Assembly (NCBI RefSeq): GCF_001486165.1
Contig: NZ_LN908977.1
Location: 1,182,177 to 1,246,176 of the forward strand
From: Bittarella massiliensis (ex Durand et al. 2017)
GTDB taxonomy: Bacteria > Bacillota > Clostridia > Oscillospirales > Ruminococcaceae
Length of the DNA: 64,000 nt
Reading direction: 5' to 3'
A program made the translations under genes and the position numbers. Below are positions 34,742 to 44,360 of this stretch, in pieces. Within the stretch, counting starts at the first letter, position 1. Each line of letters begins with the position of its first letter. The notes below the pieces were generated by a model that ran no database searches, was not told the origin of the DNA, and saw nothing but the letters and a program-made list of their open reading frames with translations.

Positions 34742-37700
34742 TCACCGGGAGGAGGGGGAGCTGTCTGTTCTGCGATTGCGGCGGGGAAGAAGGGTGAGAC
34801 CTCCCAGGCCGGCAGCCAGGGCCGCCAGGAGGAGGACCATCCCATCCCCCTTCTCGCCGGTGGTGGGACTGCCGCCGTCCGGCTCTCCCCCGCCGGGGGT
34901 GGGCGCGGGATCGGGGGCAGGGGCGGGGGTAGGCGTGGGATCGGGCTTGGGGATGGGGTCGGGCTCCTCTGTGCCGGCGGCAACCAAGGCCTTAATGGCA
35001 AAGAGGGCGCCCGAGTCGTTGCCGTAGTAGGCGACGCCGCTGGCCCCGTCGATGACCACATTGGAGAGGCAGTAGTTCTGGCTCCCCTCCTGGGGGGTGT
35101 AGACGGTGGCGAGGGTCAGCTGCCCATCTTTGAGGGTCGCCCGGTAGAGGGCGCCCGGGTTGGCGTTTTGGGTGAACCAGGCGCTCACCTCTTCCCCGTC
35201 AACGGTGAGGGTGGGGGTGTTGCCTGCGGCCGCCAGGGCCAGTTGGGTGATGGGGGCCAGGGTGGCGCTGTCAAACACCGCCAGGTAGCCGTCGGCGAAG
35301 GTCCCGCCGGCCACAAACACCTTGCCCTCCGCCACCGCCGGGCTGGCATTGGTGCCGGCTGGGAGGGCGGCCTTGGCCGAGAGGGTGGGGACGCCGCCCT
35401 CACTCAGGGTGACGCGGCAGAGCTGGCCGTCTTTGGTGGCACAGTAGAGGGCCCCGCCCGATTGGACAATGGCGCTGCGCACCCCGCCGCCCAGGTCGAG
35501 GGTCCCCTTGACGGCACCGGTCTTGGCGTCGGCCGAGACCAGCACGCCGTCGTCCCCGGCAAAGGCGATGAAGTCGCCCACCATGGTGGCTCCCGCCCCG
35601 TAGTAGCCGGGGCCGTCCACGCCGTAGGTCCAGAGGGGGGCCACCTCCTCATCGCTGCGGCGGCCGTCGGTATCCGCCGCCGAAAAGGCGGCAAAGTACC
35701 CCTTCAACCGGCTGCCGGAAGAGCCGTTGGTAAAGCCGGTGTAGAAGACGCCGTCGCGGTAGGTGATGGTGGAGAGCGCCTGCATCCCGCTGACGCCCTC
35801 GGTCAAAAAGAGGGATTCGAGGGTAGAGGCGCTAAAGACCTGTACCCGCCCGTCCCCCAGGGGGACAAAGAGTTTGCCCTCGCCGTAGGCGAGATAGGCG
35901 TAGTAGCCGTTCGGGGCCGCCAGGGCTGCCGCCTTTTCCACCTCGCCGGTGGAGGCGTTTAGCAGCTGCACCTGGTTGTCCCGCACCAGGGCCAACTTGC
36001 CGTCCACCAGGATGGGGGAACCGGCATAGCCGCCGCCCCAGAGGGGGTCGACTGCGGTGCAGGTCTGCTGCCAGAGCAGCGAGCTGCTGCCGGCGGGCTT
36101 GAGGGAGGGGAGGACGGCGTTGTTGCCGACATCCCCCTGGTGCATCGGCCAGGCGGAGGGGAGAGCGGGCTGAACCGGGCCGGGCACCGGGGTGCGTTTG
36201 AGGACCAGATTGAGGGTGTTGGTCTGCCCCTGCACGGTGACGGCGAGGACGACCGGGGTCTCCTTCCCCGTCAGGGGGATGGTGACACGCACCGGGTTTC
36301 CCTTGGCCTCGGCGGCCAGGGAGACCGCCTGCGCCCCCACCTCTTTGCCGTTTACGGTGACGACGGCGGCGGGGTCCTTGACATTCAGGGTGAGGGTCAC
36401 CTCGTCCTTGGCCTCGTCCACCGGGATGGTGTAGCTGCTCTCCCCCGGCTGCAACGCGATGTCGAGCCCCTCGACCGAGAGGGCGGCGACCTCGTTGGTA
36501 AAGGCGGGGATGGTCAGCGCGACCTGGGCGGTGATGCCGGGGACGGCCGCTGTGCCGTCGGCGTTCTTCACCTTCTCATAGCGCAGGCTCTTCAGAGGGG
36601 TGGAGAGGGTGACCTGCGCGTCGGGCTCGCCAAAGTCGGGCCGCTTGAGCAGCTCAAAGAGGTTGGAGCCGCCGTAACCGCCGGTGGTGGTGCCGATGTA
36701 GCCGTAGGGAGAGGCGCTCCAGCTGCCCAGCTCCACCCCCACGTTGCCGGGGCAGGAACTGTTTTTCAGGGTGTAGACAAAGGCGTCGCCCTCCCTGTGC
36801 ATCCGGTAGAAGGAGACATGACCGTTTGCCCGGTCCCACCCCAGGTTGTGGGTGATGAAGTCAGGGCTCTCGTTTGCGCCCTTGATGCCGTCAAAGAGGG
36901 CGGCCTCGCAGGCCTTCATCTCGGCGTTGGCGGCGTCCACCTCGGCCTGGGTGATCCCCTTGATGGTGACCGGGAAGGTCTTGGTGGCGCTGACCCCCTG
37001 GTAGGTGAGGGTCAATTTGAGGTTGGTCTGGGTGTCGGGCGCGCCGACGCTGCGGTAGACATTGCAGCGCAGATAGCTGGCGGTGAGGTAGTTGGTCCCA
37101 TCCGCCGCCGCGCTGTCGGTGGACCACTGGTAACTCATGGCCCTGTTCTCGGGGGTGTCGGCGATCATCCCCGCCTTGATCAGGTCGCTGACATCCTTGA
37201 GCTGGATGTCGAATTCCAGCGCCTGGGGGTCGATTTCGGTCAGCCCCAGGCTGCTCATCTCGGTAAAGCCGTCGAGGGTGACCCCCGCCAGCGCCGCATC
37301 GACGGCCGTCTGGGCGGCGTCCTGCTCCTGCTGGGTGACGGCGGGGACCATGAGGGGAATCTCCACCGTCCGCTTGGTGACCGAGCCAGAGGTGTAACTG
37401 TCCTTGTCGATGGTGAGGGTCAGCTTGACGGTGGCGTCGGGCTCGCCGTAGGCGGGCCGGTTGACCTTCACCGAGCTGGAGCCGTAGGAGGGCGGATCGA
37501 TAACAGCGGTGTTGTCACTCGCCCACTTCAGCGCGATGTCGCTGTACCCGCTCACCCCGTAGGAGGAGAGGGTCTTTTGCAGTTTCAGCGGGCCCACCAC
37601 GTGGTCGGCGCCGGCATTGTCCAGGCCGATGAGGGCAAATCCGTCCGCCCCGCCAAAGAGGGCGGCGGCGCCGTCGATCTGCTCCTGGGTGGTCTTAACA

Positions 37701-39109
37701 TGCACTGCCACGGTGACCAAAACGGTCTTGTCGTAAGAGACGCCGGGGACGCTCGCCTTGGAGAAGCGGAAGACGACCTCTCCCTGCACCTTCTCATCCG
37801 TATAGGCAATTCTGCCGTTTTCGGCGCCCGCGGCAGCAGAGATGTTGGCGTTGCCGCTGGAGACCACCTCGACTGAAATGTCGGTGCGGTCCATCTTGTC
37901 CTGCCAGACCTTCTCGATGCTGGTGCCGCTGGCGTAGGAGTATTCGCTCACATAGAGGCCGGTCACTTGGTGGAGGCTCACCCCGTCCACCGCGGCCTGG
38001 ATCTCGGCGCGCACCTCGTCGGCGGTGACGGCCTTGACGGTGACCGAAAAGACCTTGGTGGCGCTCGCGTTGCCGCGGGAGATGGTGGCGGTGAGGGTGA
38101 GGGTCACATCCGTCCCGTCGGTGGGGCGGGTGAGCTTGCCGTTGTCGCCGAGGACCGCTTGATTGTCGCTCTGCCAGGCGATGCTGGTCCCGGCGCTGCC
38201 GGCGGTGGGCAGGGCCAAATCGCCCTTCACCGCCGAGAGGTCGCCCAGATCCAGCTCGCCTTTGGCCTTGGCCACCGCCTCGGCGTCGGTGTAGGTCACC
38301 TCGGTGACCGTCAGCTCGGCATAGGGGCGGCTGATGTCGATGGCCGGATTCCCCTTGCTGTCGTACCAACTGCTCTTGCGGACAGCGGAGAGGGTGTACC
38401 GGCCCGCCTCGTCAAAGGTGAGGGAGGCGACGCCGTTTTCGTCGGTGGTGCCCACCTCGGCCTCTGCCCCGCCTTCTTTAGAGGCGAGGATGGTGGCCCC
38501 CTTGACCGGCGACGCCGCTGCGGCGTTCATCCCCGCGGCGCCCATGAGGGTGACCGAGACGGGCTCGCCGGTGTTGGCCGTCAGGCTGTCACCGGCAAAA
38601 TAGGTGTAGAGGCTGCCGGCGTATGCACTGTACCAGAGGTCGTATAGGGTGACCTCGTCGCCATTTGCCAGGGGGCAGCCGTCGATGAGGTAGCCGGTGC
38701 CGTCCTTTGCGGGATAGGCGTCGTTGACCATGTACATGAAATAGACATCGGTCGGGGCGTCGGCGTTGGTGTCCAAAAAGTCCTGCAAAAAGCCGGGAGT
38801 GGCGTCGATAACGTCCGCCGGGTCCAGGCCGTTGTCCACGCAGTACTGCGCCAGCAGGTGCAGGGGGGTGTAAAAACCGGGGTCCTTACCCGCCCAGGCC
38901 GTGAGGCCGTATTCGGGCAGGGACTTGTAGGTGTCGGGCAGGGTGACGGCCGTCGGCTCAACCGCCGTAAAGCCGTACCCCTCGACCCGCAGGGTGGTGC
39001 TGATCCCGGCGCCGCCCCGAGGGGCGCCGGCCGCGGCGTAGGCCGGGGTCAGTAGGGCGCCCAGCGCCAGACAGAGCGCCAGGACCAAGCTTGTCAGTCG
39101 TTTTGTCAT
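34742..39109 (-). CDS. Large cell-wall surface protein with transcobalamin-like domain, Ig-like repeats and beta-propeller
   Basis: A 1455-residue secreted protein. ATG at 39109 follows AGGAGA; the signal peptide is MTKRLTSLVLALCLALGALL to AYA. Residues about 35-180 resemble DUF4430, the transcobalamin C-terminal-like domain (TPLHLLAQYC, YFMYMVND and NGDEVTLYDLWYSAYAG). Five or so degenerate Ig-like (aBig_2-type) repeats follow (for example SIAWQSDNQAVLG, ALKWASDNTAV), then a cadherin-like strand set and a PQQ-type propeller (about 1080-1400: GSPILVDGKLALVRDNQVQL, GKLFVPLGDGRVQVFSAS). The tail GSPTTGEKGDG, a hydrophobic span and RRNRR form a sortase-like sorting signal. A cobalamin riboswitch and terminator lie upstream. 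Cobalamin or corrinoid binding at the surface is inferred. Confidence 0.88.
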   Translation of the reverse strand: MTKRLTSLVLALCLALGALLTPAYAAAGAPRGGAGISTTLRVEGYGFTAVEPTAVTLPDTYKSLPEYGLTAWAGKDPGFYTPLHLLAQYCVDNGLDPADVIDATPGFLQDFLDTNADAPTDVYFMYMVNDAYPAKDGTGYLIDGCPLANGDEVTLYDLWYSAYAGSLYTYFAGDSLTANTGEPVSVTLMGAAGMNAAAASPVKGATILASKEGGAEAEVGTTDENGVASLTFDEAGRYTLSAVRKSSWYDSKGNPAIDISRPYAELTVTEVTYTDAEAVAKAKGELDLGDLSAVKGDLALPTAGSAGTSIAWQSDNQAVLGDNGKLTRPTDGTDVTLTLTATISRGNASATKVFSVTVKAVTADEVRAEIQAAVDGVSLHQVTGLYVSEYSYASGTSIEKVWQDKMDRTDISVEVVSSGNANISAAAGAENGRIAYTDEKVQGEVVFRFSKASVPGVSYDKTVLVTVAVHVKTTQEQIDGAAALFGGADGFALIGLDNAGADHVVGPLKLQKTLSSYGVSGYSDIALKWASDNTAVIDPPSYGSSSVKVNRPAYGEPDATVKLTLTIDKDSYTSGSVTKRTVEIPLMVPAVTQQEQDAAQTAVDAALAGVTLDGFTEMSSLGLTEIDPQALEFDIQLKDVSDLIKAGMIADTPENRAMSYQWSTDSAAADGTNYLTASYLRCNVYRSVGAPDTQTNLKLTLTYQGVSATKTFPVTIKGITQAEVDAANAEMKACEAALFDGIKGANESPDFITHNLGWDRANGHVSFYRMHREGDAFVYTLKNSSCPGNVGVELGSWSASPYGYIGTTTGGYGGSNLFELLKRPDFGEPDAQVTLSTPLKSLRYEKVKNADGTAAVPGITAQVALTIPAFTNEVAALSVEGLDIALQPGESSYTIPVDEAKDEVTLTLNVKDPAAVVTVNGKEVGAQAVSLAAEAKGNPVRVTIPLTGKETPVVLAVTVQGQTNTLNLVLKRTPVPGPVQPALPSAWPMHQGDVGNNAVLPSLKPAGSSSLLWQQTCTAVDPLWGGGYAGSPILVDGKLALVRDNQVQLLNASTGEVEKAAALAAPNGYYAYLAYGEGKLFVPLGDGRVQVFSASTLESLFLTEGVSGMQALSTITYRDGVFYTGFTNGSSGSRLKGYFAAFSAADTDGRRSDEEVAPLWTYGVDGPGYYGAGATMVGDFIAFAGDDGVLVSADAKTGAVKGTLDLGGGVRSAIVQSGGALYCATKDGQLCRVTLSEGGVPTLSAKAALPAGTNASPAVAEGKVFVAGGTFADGYLAVFDSATLAPITQLALAAAGNTPTLTVDGEEVSAWFTQNANPGALYRATLKDGQLTLATVYTPQEGSQNYCLSNVVIDGASGVAYYGNDSGALFAIKALVAAGTEEPDPIPKPDPTPTPAPAPDPAPTPGGGEPDGGSPTTGEKGDGMVLLLAALAAGLGGLTLLPRRNRRTDSSPSSR

Positions 39110-39142
39110 TGTCTCTCTCCTTTTTTTGTTCCCTTCGGGGGA

Positions 39143-39177
39143 AAAAGGAAAGGGCCCGCCGAAACTCGGCGGGCCCC
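39143..39177 (-). terminator. Intrinsic terminator between riboswitch and coding region
   Basis: GGGCCCGCCGA and TCGGCGGGCCC form a perfect 11-bp stem with a three-base loop; TTTCCTTTTT follows on the minus strand, 34 bp before the start codon. This is the expression platform expected for a transcription-terminating riboswitch. Confidence 0.85.
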
Positions 39178-39259
39178 AAAGAGCGTACAAACATGATTGG
39201 GGGGCCAGGACACGCCCCCGCGCACTATTGTACCGTCTTTTCCTCACCGAAAGATAGGT

Positions 39260-39478
39260 TCCAATGCGCCGGCGGATATCCTGACTTGAGGCTGCGGGCG
39301 GCCTGTTGGCCGCCACTCCTCCCCCCGCCCTTCCCAGCGCGCGCCCAGAACGCACGCCAGTGGTTGCGGGGTTCGTCCCCTCTCACAGTAGAGTGAGCTG
39401 CTGCGGATTTGCACCGCATTCCCCGTCCGGCGGCAGGGCTTTTGCCCGCCGCCTCCACAGCCAAAAGGCTGTACCGAC
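39260..39478 (-). promoter_or_regulatory. Cobalamin riboswitch
   Basis: The minus strand shows the class core GGAATGCGGTGCAAATCCGC (39423-39402 region), CCCGCAACCACTG-type sequence further 3', and the B12 box AAGTCAGGATATCCGCC (39286-39270), in the proper order and spacing. Adenosylcobalamin-type ligands would favour the terminator at 39143-39177 and reduce expression of the surface protein. The boundaries are approximate. Confidence 0.93.
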
Positions 39479-39484
39479 ACCCCT

Positions 39485-39513
39485 ATGGTACAGGCATTTT
39501 TTGGAATTGTCAA
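39485..39513 (-). promoter_or_regulatory. Promoter of the cobalamin-riboswitch transcript
   Basis: Minus-strand TTGACA (39513-39508) and TACCAT (39490-39485) with a 17-bp spacer; start would be near 39478, at the 5' edge of the riboswitch. Confidence 0.75.
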
Positions 39514-39673
39514 TGCCTGACCAAGCGATTTTTCCCCCTTTCGGCAGGGGGTGGCCTCCCCGCAAAATCGACGTCCTTCCTTGTTTTGCGGCCAGTTTCA
39601 TGGTATGATAAAAAATATCGATCCCGGCGAACAAGGGGCGCCGACTTGAAACGAAAAAGGAGCGATCTCCCCC

Positions 39674-40180
39674 ATGGGAATTTTTGTTGCAATAGCCATC
39701 CTCTTCATTTTGATCTCCTGCGTCCTCTTTTTGGTGCGCACCCCGCTGGCCCAGTGGGGCAGTTGGCAGTGGATCTTCCTGGCCTTCAGCGTGCTGCTGC
39801 TGCTCTTCTTTGTGGCCATGGTCTGGTACTCCATCCAGACCCATCGGGAGCGCAAGGAGGAGAAGGCCGAGCGGGCCCAGCAGGAGCGGGAGGCCCGCCG
39901 CCGGCAGGCCGCCATCACCTACGACGACCTGGACATCCTCCCCGAGGAGGAGCGGGAGGAACCCGACGACTTTGACTACGAGGGGTACAGCCAGGTCGAG
40001 GAGGGTGAGATCGTCTACATCGACGGCAAGGTGATGATCGCCGGTTCGGAAGAGGCCAACGCCGCGGTGGCCGCCCTCAAGGCCGAGAAGGAGGAGGCCC
40101 GCCGCCGGGACGCCGAGGAGAAAGCCCGCCTCAAGGCCGAGGAAGAGGCCCGCCAAAAGGGCGAAGATCCCCAGGAATGA
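39674..40180 (+). CDS. Two-span membrane protein with charged tail, unknown function
   Basis: A 168-residue protein with two N-terminal membrane segments (FVAIAILFILISCVLFLV and WIFLAFSVLLLLFFVAMVWY) and a long, highly charged C-terminal half rich in Glu, Arg and Lys that is predicted helical or coiled-coil (ALKAEKEEARRRDAEEKARL). A short acidic segment with IVYIDGKVMIAGS lies between. AAGGAG at about 39657 is the ribosome site. It converges on rarA with a shared terminator. No family is recognised. Confidence 0.75.
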   Translation: MGIFVAIAILFILISCVLFLVRTPLAQWGSWQWIFLAFSVLLLLFFVAMVWYSIQTHRERKEEKAERAQQEREARRRQAAITYDDLDILPEEEREEPDDFDYEGYSQVEEGEIVYIDGKVMIAGSEEANAAVAALKAEKEEARRRDAEEKARLKAEEEARQKGEDPQE

Positions 40181-40197
40181 CCCCGTTTTTCGGCAGC

Positions 40198-40241
40198 CAA
40201 AAGCCGCCCTCGCCGCGCGTTGCGGCAGGGGCGGCTTTTTT
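40198..40241. terminator. Bidirectional terminator between the membrane protein gene and rarA
   Basis: AAAAGCCGCCC and GGGGCGGCTTTTTT pair across a GC-rich loop; A/T tracts flank both sides, so it can end both convergent transcripts. Confidence 0.85.
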
Positions 40242-40253
40242 GCTGGAAAGGGG

Positions 40254-41537
40254 CTACTTCTCCCCCTCCTTGTGGCGGGCCTTGATCCCGTCCCAGTAGG
40301 CCTTGGCGGCCTGCTCGGTCTTGTTGGGGCCGTACTGGTAGTAGACCCGGCCGCGCAGGCTGTCGGGCAGGTACTGCTGGGCCACATAGTGGTCGGGGTA
40401 GTCGTGGGGCAGGCGGTAGCTGAGCCCGCGGCCCATCTTGGCCGCCCCGCCGTAGTGGGCGTCTTTGATGGAGGCGGGCACGTCGGAGTAGCGGCCCGCC
40501 TCCACGTCGGCCATGGCGGCGGCGATGGCCAGGTTGGCCGAGTTGGATTTGGGGGCGGTGGCCATGAGGATGGCGGCCTGGGCCAGGGGGATGCGCCCCT
40601 CGGGCAGCCCCAGTTGCAGGGCGCTGTCGACGCAGGCCTTGACGATGGCCACGCACTGGGGGTAGGCCAGACCCACGTCCTCGCTGGCGATCACCAGCAG
40701 CCGCCGGCAGGCCGAGGGCAGATCCCCCGCCGCCAGCAGCCGGGCCAGGTAGTGGACGGCCGCGTCCGGGTCGGACCCGCGGATCGACTTTTGCAGAGCG
40801 CTCATCACGTCGTAGTGAGCGTCGCCGTCCCGGTCGTAGCGCATGGCCGAGCGCTGGGCCACCTGCATCGCCCGCTCCAGGGTGATGGTCTTTTCCTCCC
40901 CGCCCTCGTCAAAGCCGGTGCCGTTGCAGCACAGCTCCACCGCGTTGAGGGACTTGCGCACATCCCTCCCGCAGCTCTGGGCGATGTAGTCGGCCACCTC
41001 GTCGGGGCAGTGGATGGGGTAGCCCATCTCCCCCGCCATCTTCTCAAAGGCGCGCAGCACCGCCCGCTTGACCTCCTGTGGCTCCACCGGCCGGAACTCG
41101 AAGATGGTGGAGCGGCTGAGAATGGCGTTGTAGACGTAAAAATAGGGGTTTTCGGTTGTGGAGGCGATGAGGGTGATGGAGCCGTCCTCCAAAAATTCCA
41201 GCAGGGTCTGCTGTTGCTTTTTGTTCAGGTACTGGATCTCGTCCAGGTAGAGGAGGATCCCCCCCGCGCCGGAGAAGGTGTCCAGCTCGGCGATGATCTG
41301 CTTGATGTCGGCGGTGGAGGCGGTGGTGCCGTTGAGGCGGTGGAGTTCCTTCCCCGCCTGCTTGGCCACGATGCGGGCCACGGTGGTCTTCCCCACCCCC
41401 GAAGGGCCGTAAAAGATCATGTTGGGGATCTGCCCCGAGTCGGCGATGTTGCGAAAGACCGAGCCGGGGGCCAGCAGGTGTTGCTGGCCCACCACCTCGT
41501 CGAGGGTCTGGGGGCGAATGCGGTCGGCCAAGGGCAT
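40254..41537 (-). CDS. rarA: Replication-associated recombination protein A (AAA+ ATPase)
   Basis: RarA/MgsA acts at stalled replication forks and interacts with SSB. The 427-residue protein opens RIRPQTLDEVVGQQHLL, with Walker A GPSGVGKTTVAR (about 50-61), Walker B LLYLDEIQYLNKKQQ, and sensor-1 IASTTENPYF. The C-terminal half carries the tetramerisation domain with GSDPDAAVHYLARLLAAGD and RLLVIASEDVGLAYP. ATG at 41537 follows AGGAGG by eight nt; the 12 extra upstream codons have none. Confidence 0.95.
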   Translation of the reverse strand: MPLADRIRPQTLDEVVGQQHLLAPGSVFRNIADSGQIPNMIFYGPSGVGKTTVARIVAKQAGKELHRLNGTTASTADIKQIIAELDTFSGAGGILLYLDEIQYLNKKQQQTLLEFLEDGSITLIASTTENPYFYVYNAILSRSTIFEFRPVEPQEVKRAVLRAFEKMAGEMGYPIHCPDEVADYIAQSCGRDVRKSLNAVELCCNGTGFDEGGEEKTITLERAMQVAQRSAMRYDRDGDAHYDVMSALQKSIRGSDPDAAVHYLARLLAAGDLPSACRRLLVIASEDVGLAYPQCVAIVKACVDSALQLGLPEGRIPLAQAAILMATAPKSNSANLAIAAAMADVEAGRYSDVPASIKDAHYGGAAKMGRGLSYRLPHDYPDHYVAQQYLPDSLRGRVYYQYGPNKTEQAAKAYWDGIKARHKEGEK

Positions 41538-41575
41538 GGCGGTCTCCTCCTGTTTTTTGCAAAGTGAAGTCAAAA

Positions 41576-41613
41576 CAGATGGGCCGGCGGGCTTCTCCCC
41601 GCCGGCCCATCTG
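41576..41613 (-). terminator. Hairpin terminator of glyA
   Basis: CAGATGGGCCGGCGGG and CCCGCCGGCCCATCTG form a 16-bp stem around a five-base loop; TTTTGAC follows on the minus strand. It lies 27 bp after the glyA stop and just before rarA, so it may limit read-through. Confidence 0.75.
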
Positions 41614-41639
41614 CTATTGTAACACAGTCTCCCCTGTTT

Positions 41640-42896
41640 TTAGAGGTAGAGGGGATATTTTTCGCACAGGGCCCCCACCCGCTGGCGGATGGCGTCGGCC
41701 TGGCCCGCAAAGTCGGCGGCGGCCAGGTAGATGAGCTCGGCGATCTCGGTCATGTCCGCTTCCTTGAGGCCGCGGGTGGTGACCGCCGGGCTGCCGGCGC
41801 GGATGCCGCTGGTGACAAAGGTGCTCTTGGGGTCAAAGGGGATGGCGTTTTTGTTGACGGTGATGTAGACCTCGTCCAGCCGGCGCTCAAACTCCTTGCC
41901 GGTGAGGTCGAAGTTCTGCAGGTCCACCAGCACCAGGTGGTTTTCGGTGCCGCCGGAGACCAGGCGGAACCCCCGCTCGGTGAGGCCGGCGGCCAGGGCG
42001 GCGGCGTTTTTCACCACCTGGCGCTGGTAGTCCTTGAAGGCGGGCTGCAGCGCCTCGCCAAAGCAGACGGCCTTGGCGGCGATGATGTGTTCCAGCGGGC
42101 CGCCCTGGGTGCCGGGGAAGATGGCCTTGTCGATTTTTTTGCCCAGCTCGGGGTCGTTGGAGAGGATGAGGCCGCCCCGGGGGCCCCGCAGGGTCTTGTG
42201 GGTGGTGGTGGTGACCACGTCGGCCCAGGGCAGGGGGGAGGGGTGCTCCCCGGCGGCCACCAGCCCGGCGATGTGGGCCATGTCCACCATCAGCAGGGCG
42301 CCGCACTCCTTGGCGATCCCCGCAAGGGTCTCAAAGTCGATGGTGCGGGGGTAGGCGCTGGCCCCGGCCACGATCAGTTTGGGCCGCCACTCCAGCGCCT
42401 GGGCGCGCAGGGCGTCGTAGTCGATCTGCTCGTCCTCGCGGGTGACCCCGTAGGAGGCAAACTGAAAGTATTTTCCCGACATGTTCACCGGGCTGCCGTG
42501 GGTCAGGTGCCCGCCGTCGGCCAGGGACATCCCCAGCACCTTGTCGCCGGGGGCGAGGAGGGCAAAGTAGACGGCCATGTTGGCCTGGGCGCCCGAGTGG
42601 GGCTGCACGTTGGCCCACTGGCAGTCAAAGAGCGCCTTGGCCCGGTCGATGGCCAGGGTCTCCACCATGTCGATGTACTCGCAACCGCCGTAGTAGCGCT
42701 TGCCGGGGTAGCCCTCGGCATACTTGTTGGTGAGGATGCTCCCCATGGCGGCCATCACCGCCGGCGAGACGATGTTCTCGGAGGCGATCAGCTCCAAATT
42801 GCGGCGCTGGCGGGCCAGCTCCAGCCCCATGGCCTTGGCCAGCTCGGGATCGGTCTTTCCCACAAAGCCGATGGTGTCCATCATATCTGCAAACAT
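41640..42896 (-). CDS. glyA: Serine hydroxymethyltransferase
   Basis: GlyA converts serine and tetrahydrofolate to glycine and methylene-THF, a main one-carbon source, in the cytosol. The 418-residue protein has [13 protein letters not shown] near the N terminus, [18 protein letters not shown], and [20 protein letters not shown]; the PLP lysine is in [23 protein letters not shown] site precedes the ATG at 42896. Length is normal for bacteria. Confidence 0.97.
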   Translation of the reverse strand: MFADMMDTIGFVGKTDPELAKAMGLELARQRRNLELIASENIVSPAVMAAMGSILTNKYAEGYPGKRYYGGCEYIDMVETLAIDRAKALFDCQWANVQPHSGAQANMAVYFALLAPGDKVLGMSLADGGHLTHGSPVNMSGKYFQFASYGVTREDEQIDYDALRAQALEWRPKLIVAGASAYPRTIDFETLAGIAKECGALLMVDMAHIAGLVAAGEHPSPLPWADVVTTTTHKTLRGPRGGLILSNDPELGKKIDKAIFPGTQGGPLEHIIAAKAVCFGEALQPAFKDYQRQVVKNAAALAAGLTERGFRLVSGGTENHLVLVDLQNFDLTGKEFERRLDEVYITVNKNAIPFDPKSTFVTSGIRAGSPAVTTRGLKEADMTEIAELIYLAAADFAGQADAIRQRVGALCEKYPLYL

Positions 42897-43295
42897 AGTT
42901 CTTCCCTCCTATTTTCCAAGCCGCAAACCGGGGCCGCGGCCGCATTATCAACCAGTATACCCCGATTTCTTCAAAAGCACAAGGCGGCGCACAGACCGCC
43001 GGGCCTCTCACCGGGCGCCGTTTGCCCAAAGTGGGGCGGATGCGGCCAGAACCGCCCCCGCCCCATCCGCCGTCCCCCCGCAGAGTGAGGGCGCACGGCC
43101 GCAAGGGGAAGGGGCGGGGCCGGCAAAACCGCACAGACGGGCAGAGGACGTCCCCTGCACCCGTGCCATCGCCACGGCGCGCAGACCAGCGCGGCCACAG
43201 CCGCCTGATGGGCCCCCCTTCTGCCGTCCGGCTGCGCTTTCCGCCCCCTTTCACCGGGGAAGCGAAAGGGCGGGACAACAGGTGCCGCGGGGGCC
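42897..43295. other. Gene-free GC-rich stretch
   Basis: About 400 bp upstream of glyA. Near 43241-43273 CCGCCCCCTTTC and GAAAGGGCGGG can pair, without a T run. No glycine riboswitch consensus was recognised. Confidence 0.5.
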
Positions 43296-43721
43296 CTAGC
43301 GGCCGACGAGCATTTGAAAGAGGGGGGCGCTCTCGTTCCAGACCAGGGGGTAGGTGTGGGGGAAATAGAGGGCCATGCGCACCACGTAGATCAGCAGCAC
43401 CCCCACCATCATCGCCCCGTAGGGCCAGACCTGGGTATGCCAGGTCTTTTTGAGGAGGAGGGAGAGCAGGGCAACCCCCGCCGTCAGGGCCACCAGATAG
43501 ATGGCCGGGTTGAGGGCGAAGGCACCGGCAAAGTCCAGCTGCAACAGGCAGATCCCGGCGCGGGTGAGGCCACAGCCGGGGCAGGGCACCCCGGTGATTG
43601 CATAGAAGGGGCACTGGTAGTGGCCGGTGAGGATCAGCACCACCTCCACCGCAAAGAGGGCGACGATGAGCCAGACCAGCCAGCGGTTTTTGGGGCGGGG
43701 GGCGGATGGAGCACGGTTCAC
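43296..43721 (-). CDS. DUF2752 membrane protein
   Basis: A 141-residue protein with three to four membrane spans (for example WLVWLIVALFAVEVVLILTG). The family signature CPFYAITGVPCPGCGLTRAG (about residues 37-56) places the conserved cysteines and Thr-Arg between spans 1 and 2. DUF2752 has no established function. GTG at 43721 is chosen since AGGAGGT lies six nt upstream; the open frame 69 codons longer has no site. Confidence 0.85.
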   Translation of the reverse strand: MNRAPSAPRPKNRWLVWLIVALFAVEVVLILTGHYQCPFYAITGVPCPGCGLTRAGICLLQLDFAGAFALNPAIYLVALTAGVALLSLLLKKTWHTQVWPYGAMMVGVLLIYVVRMALYFPHTYPLVWNESAPLFQMLVGR

Positions 43722-44360
43722 GGACAGACCTCCTCTCCTTCGTTTTTCCGGGCCGCCCAGCACGGAGCAGCGGGCGGCCGATTTTTTTATTTTACCATGA
43801 AACGGCCCCGCTGGCAAAGGGGGACGGCGGGTTTCCAGCGGGGTTTCAGCGGGCGAAAATCGGCGAGGGACCCGGCTGCTTGCCGGGCGGCAGGGCTTTT
43901 CTCTGCCAACCGCATGTGGACAGGACATCCTCTCAACCGTGCTCCAAACGGTTCTTCCATTTCAAAATTTCCCGATGCAACAGCGCTCCTGCCTGTCAGG
44001 GCCTCTCCATTTCCCCGGCGGCAGAGCCGCAATAGGGTGGCACGCCGCCCCCTGCCACGGGCCGCATTGTTTACTGCCGCCTGTGCAAGCGCCCAACTCG
44101 TAGCGGGGAAATCGAACGCCCTTATAAGGCCAAACCCGGCCAGCCCTGAAATAGGGGGTCGGCACAGCTTTGGGGAGCTGCGCTCGCGGCCCTCTCCAAC
44201 CGCCGGTTGGGGCGCACCTCATTTTACGACAGATAAAATCTGCAAATCCGCCCCCGCCGTCTTGCGCAACACCGGGCGGTATGGTACACTATTTTTGTCT
44301 AATTTGCGGGATAGAGGCCGTTTTCCAGCGGCTTTTTCCGCCCTGTGAGGAGGGTGTTTC
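43722..44360. other. Gene-free stretch before nth
   Basis: About 640 bp of mixed GC sequence. No gene is supported. An AGGGTGGCAC at 44034-44043 recalls a T-box antiterminator but lacks the other T-box elements. The nth promoter could not be placed with confidence. Confidence 0.5.

Noticed and set aside
44034-44048. AGGGTGGCAC resembling a T-box antiterminator upstream of nth
   Set aside because: The rest of the T-box (stem I GGTG/AGAGAG blocks, GCGG tail, terminator) is absent and nth is not a T-box regulated gene.
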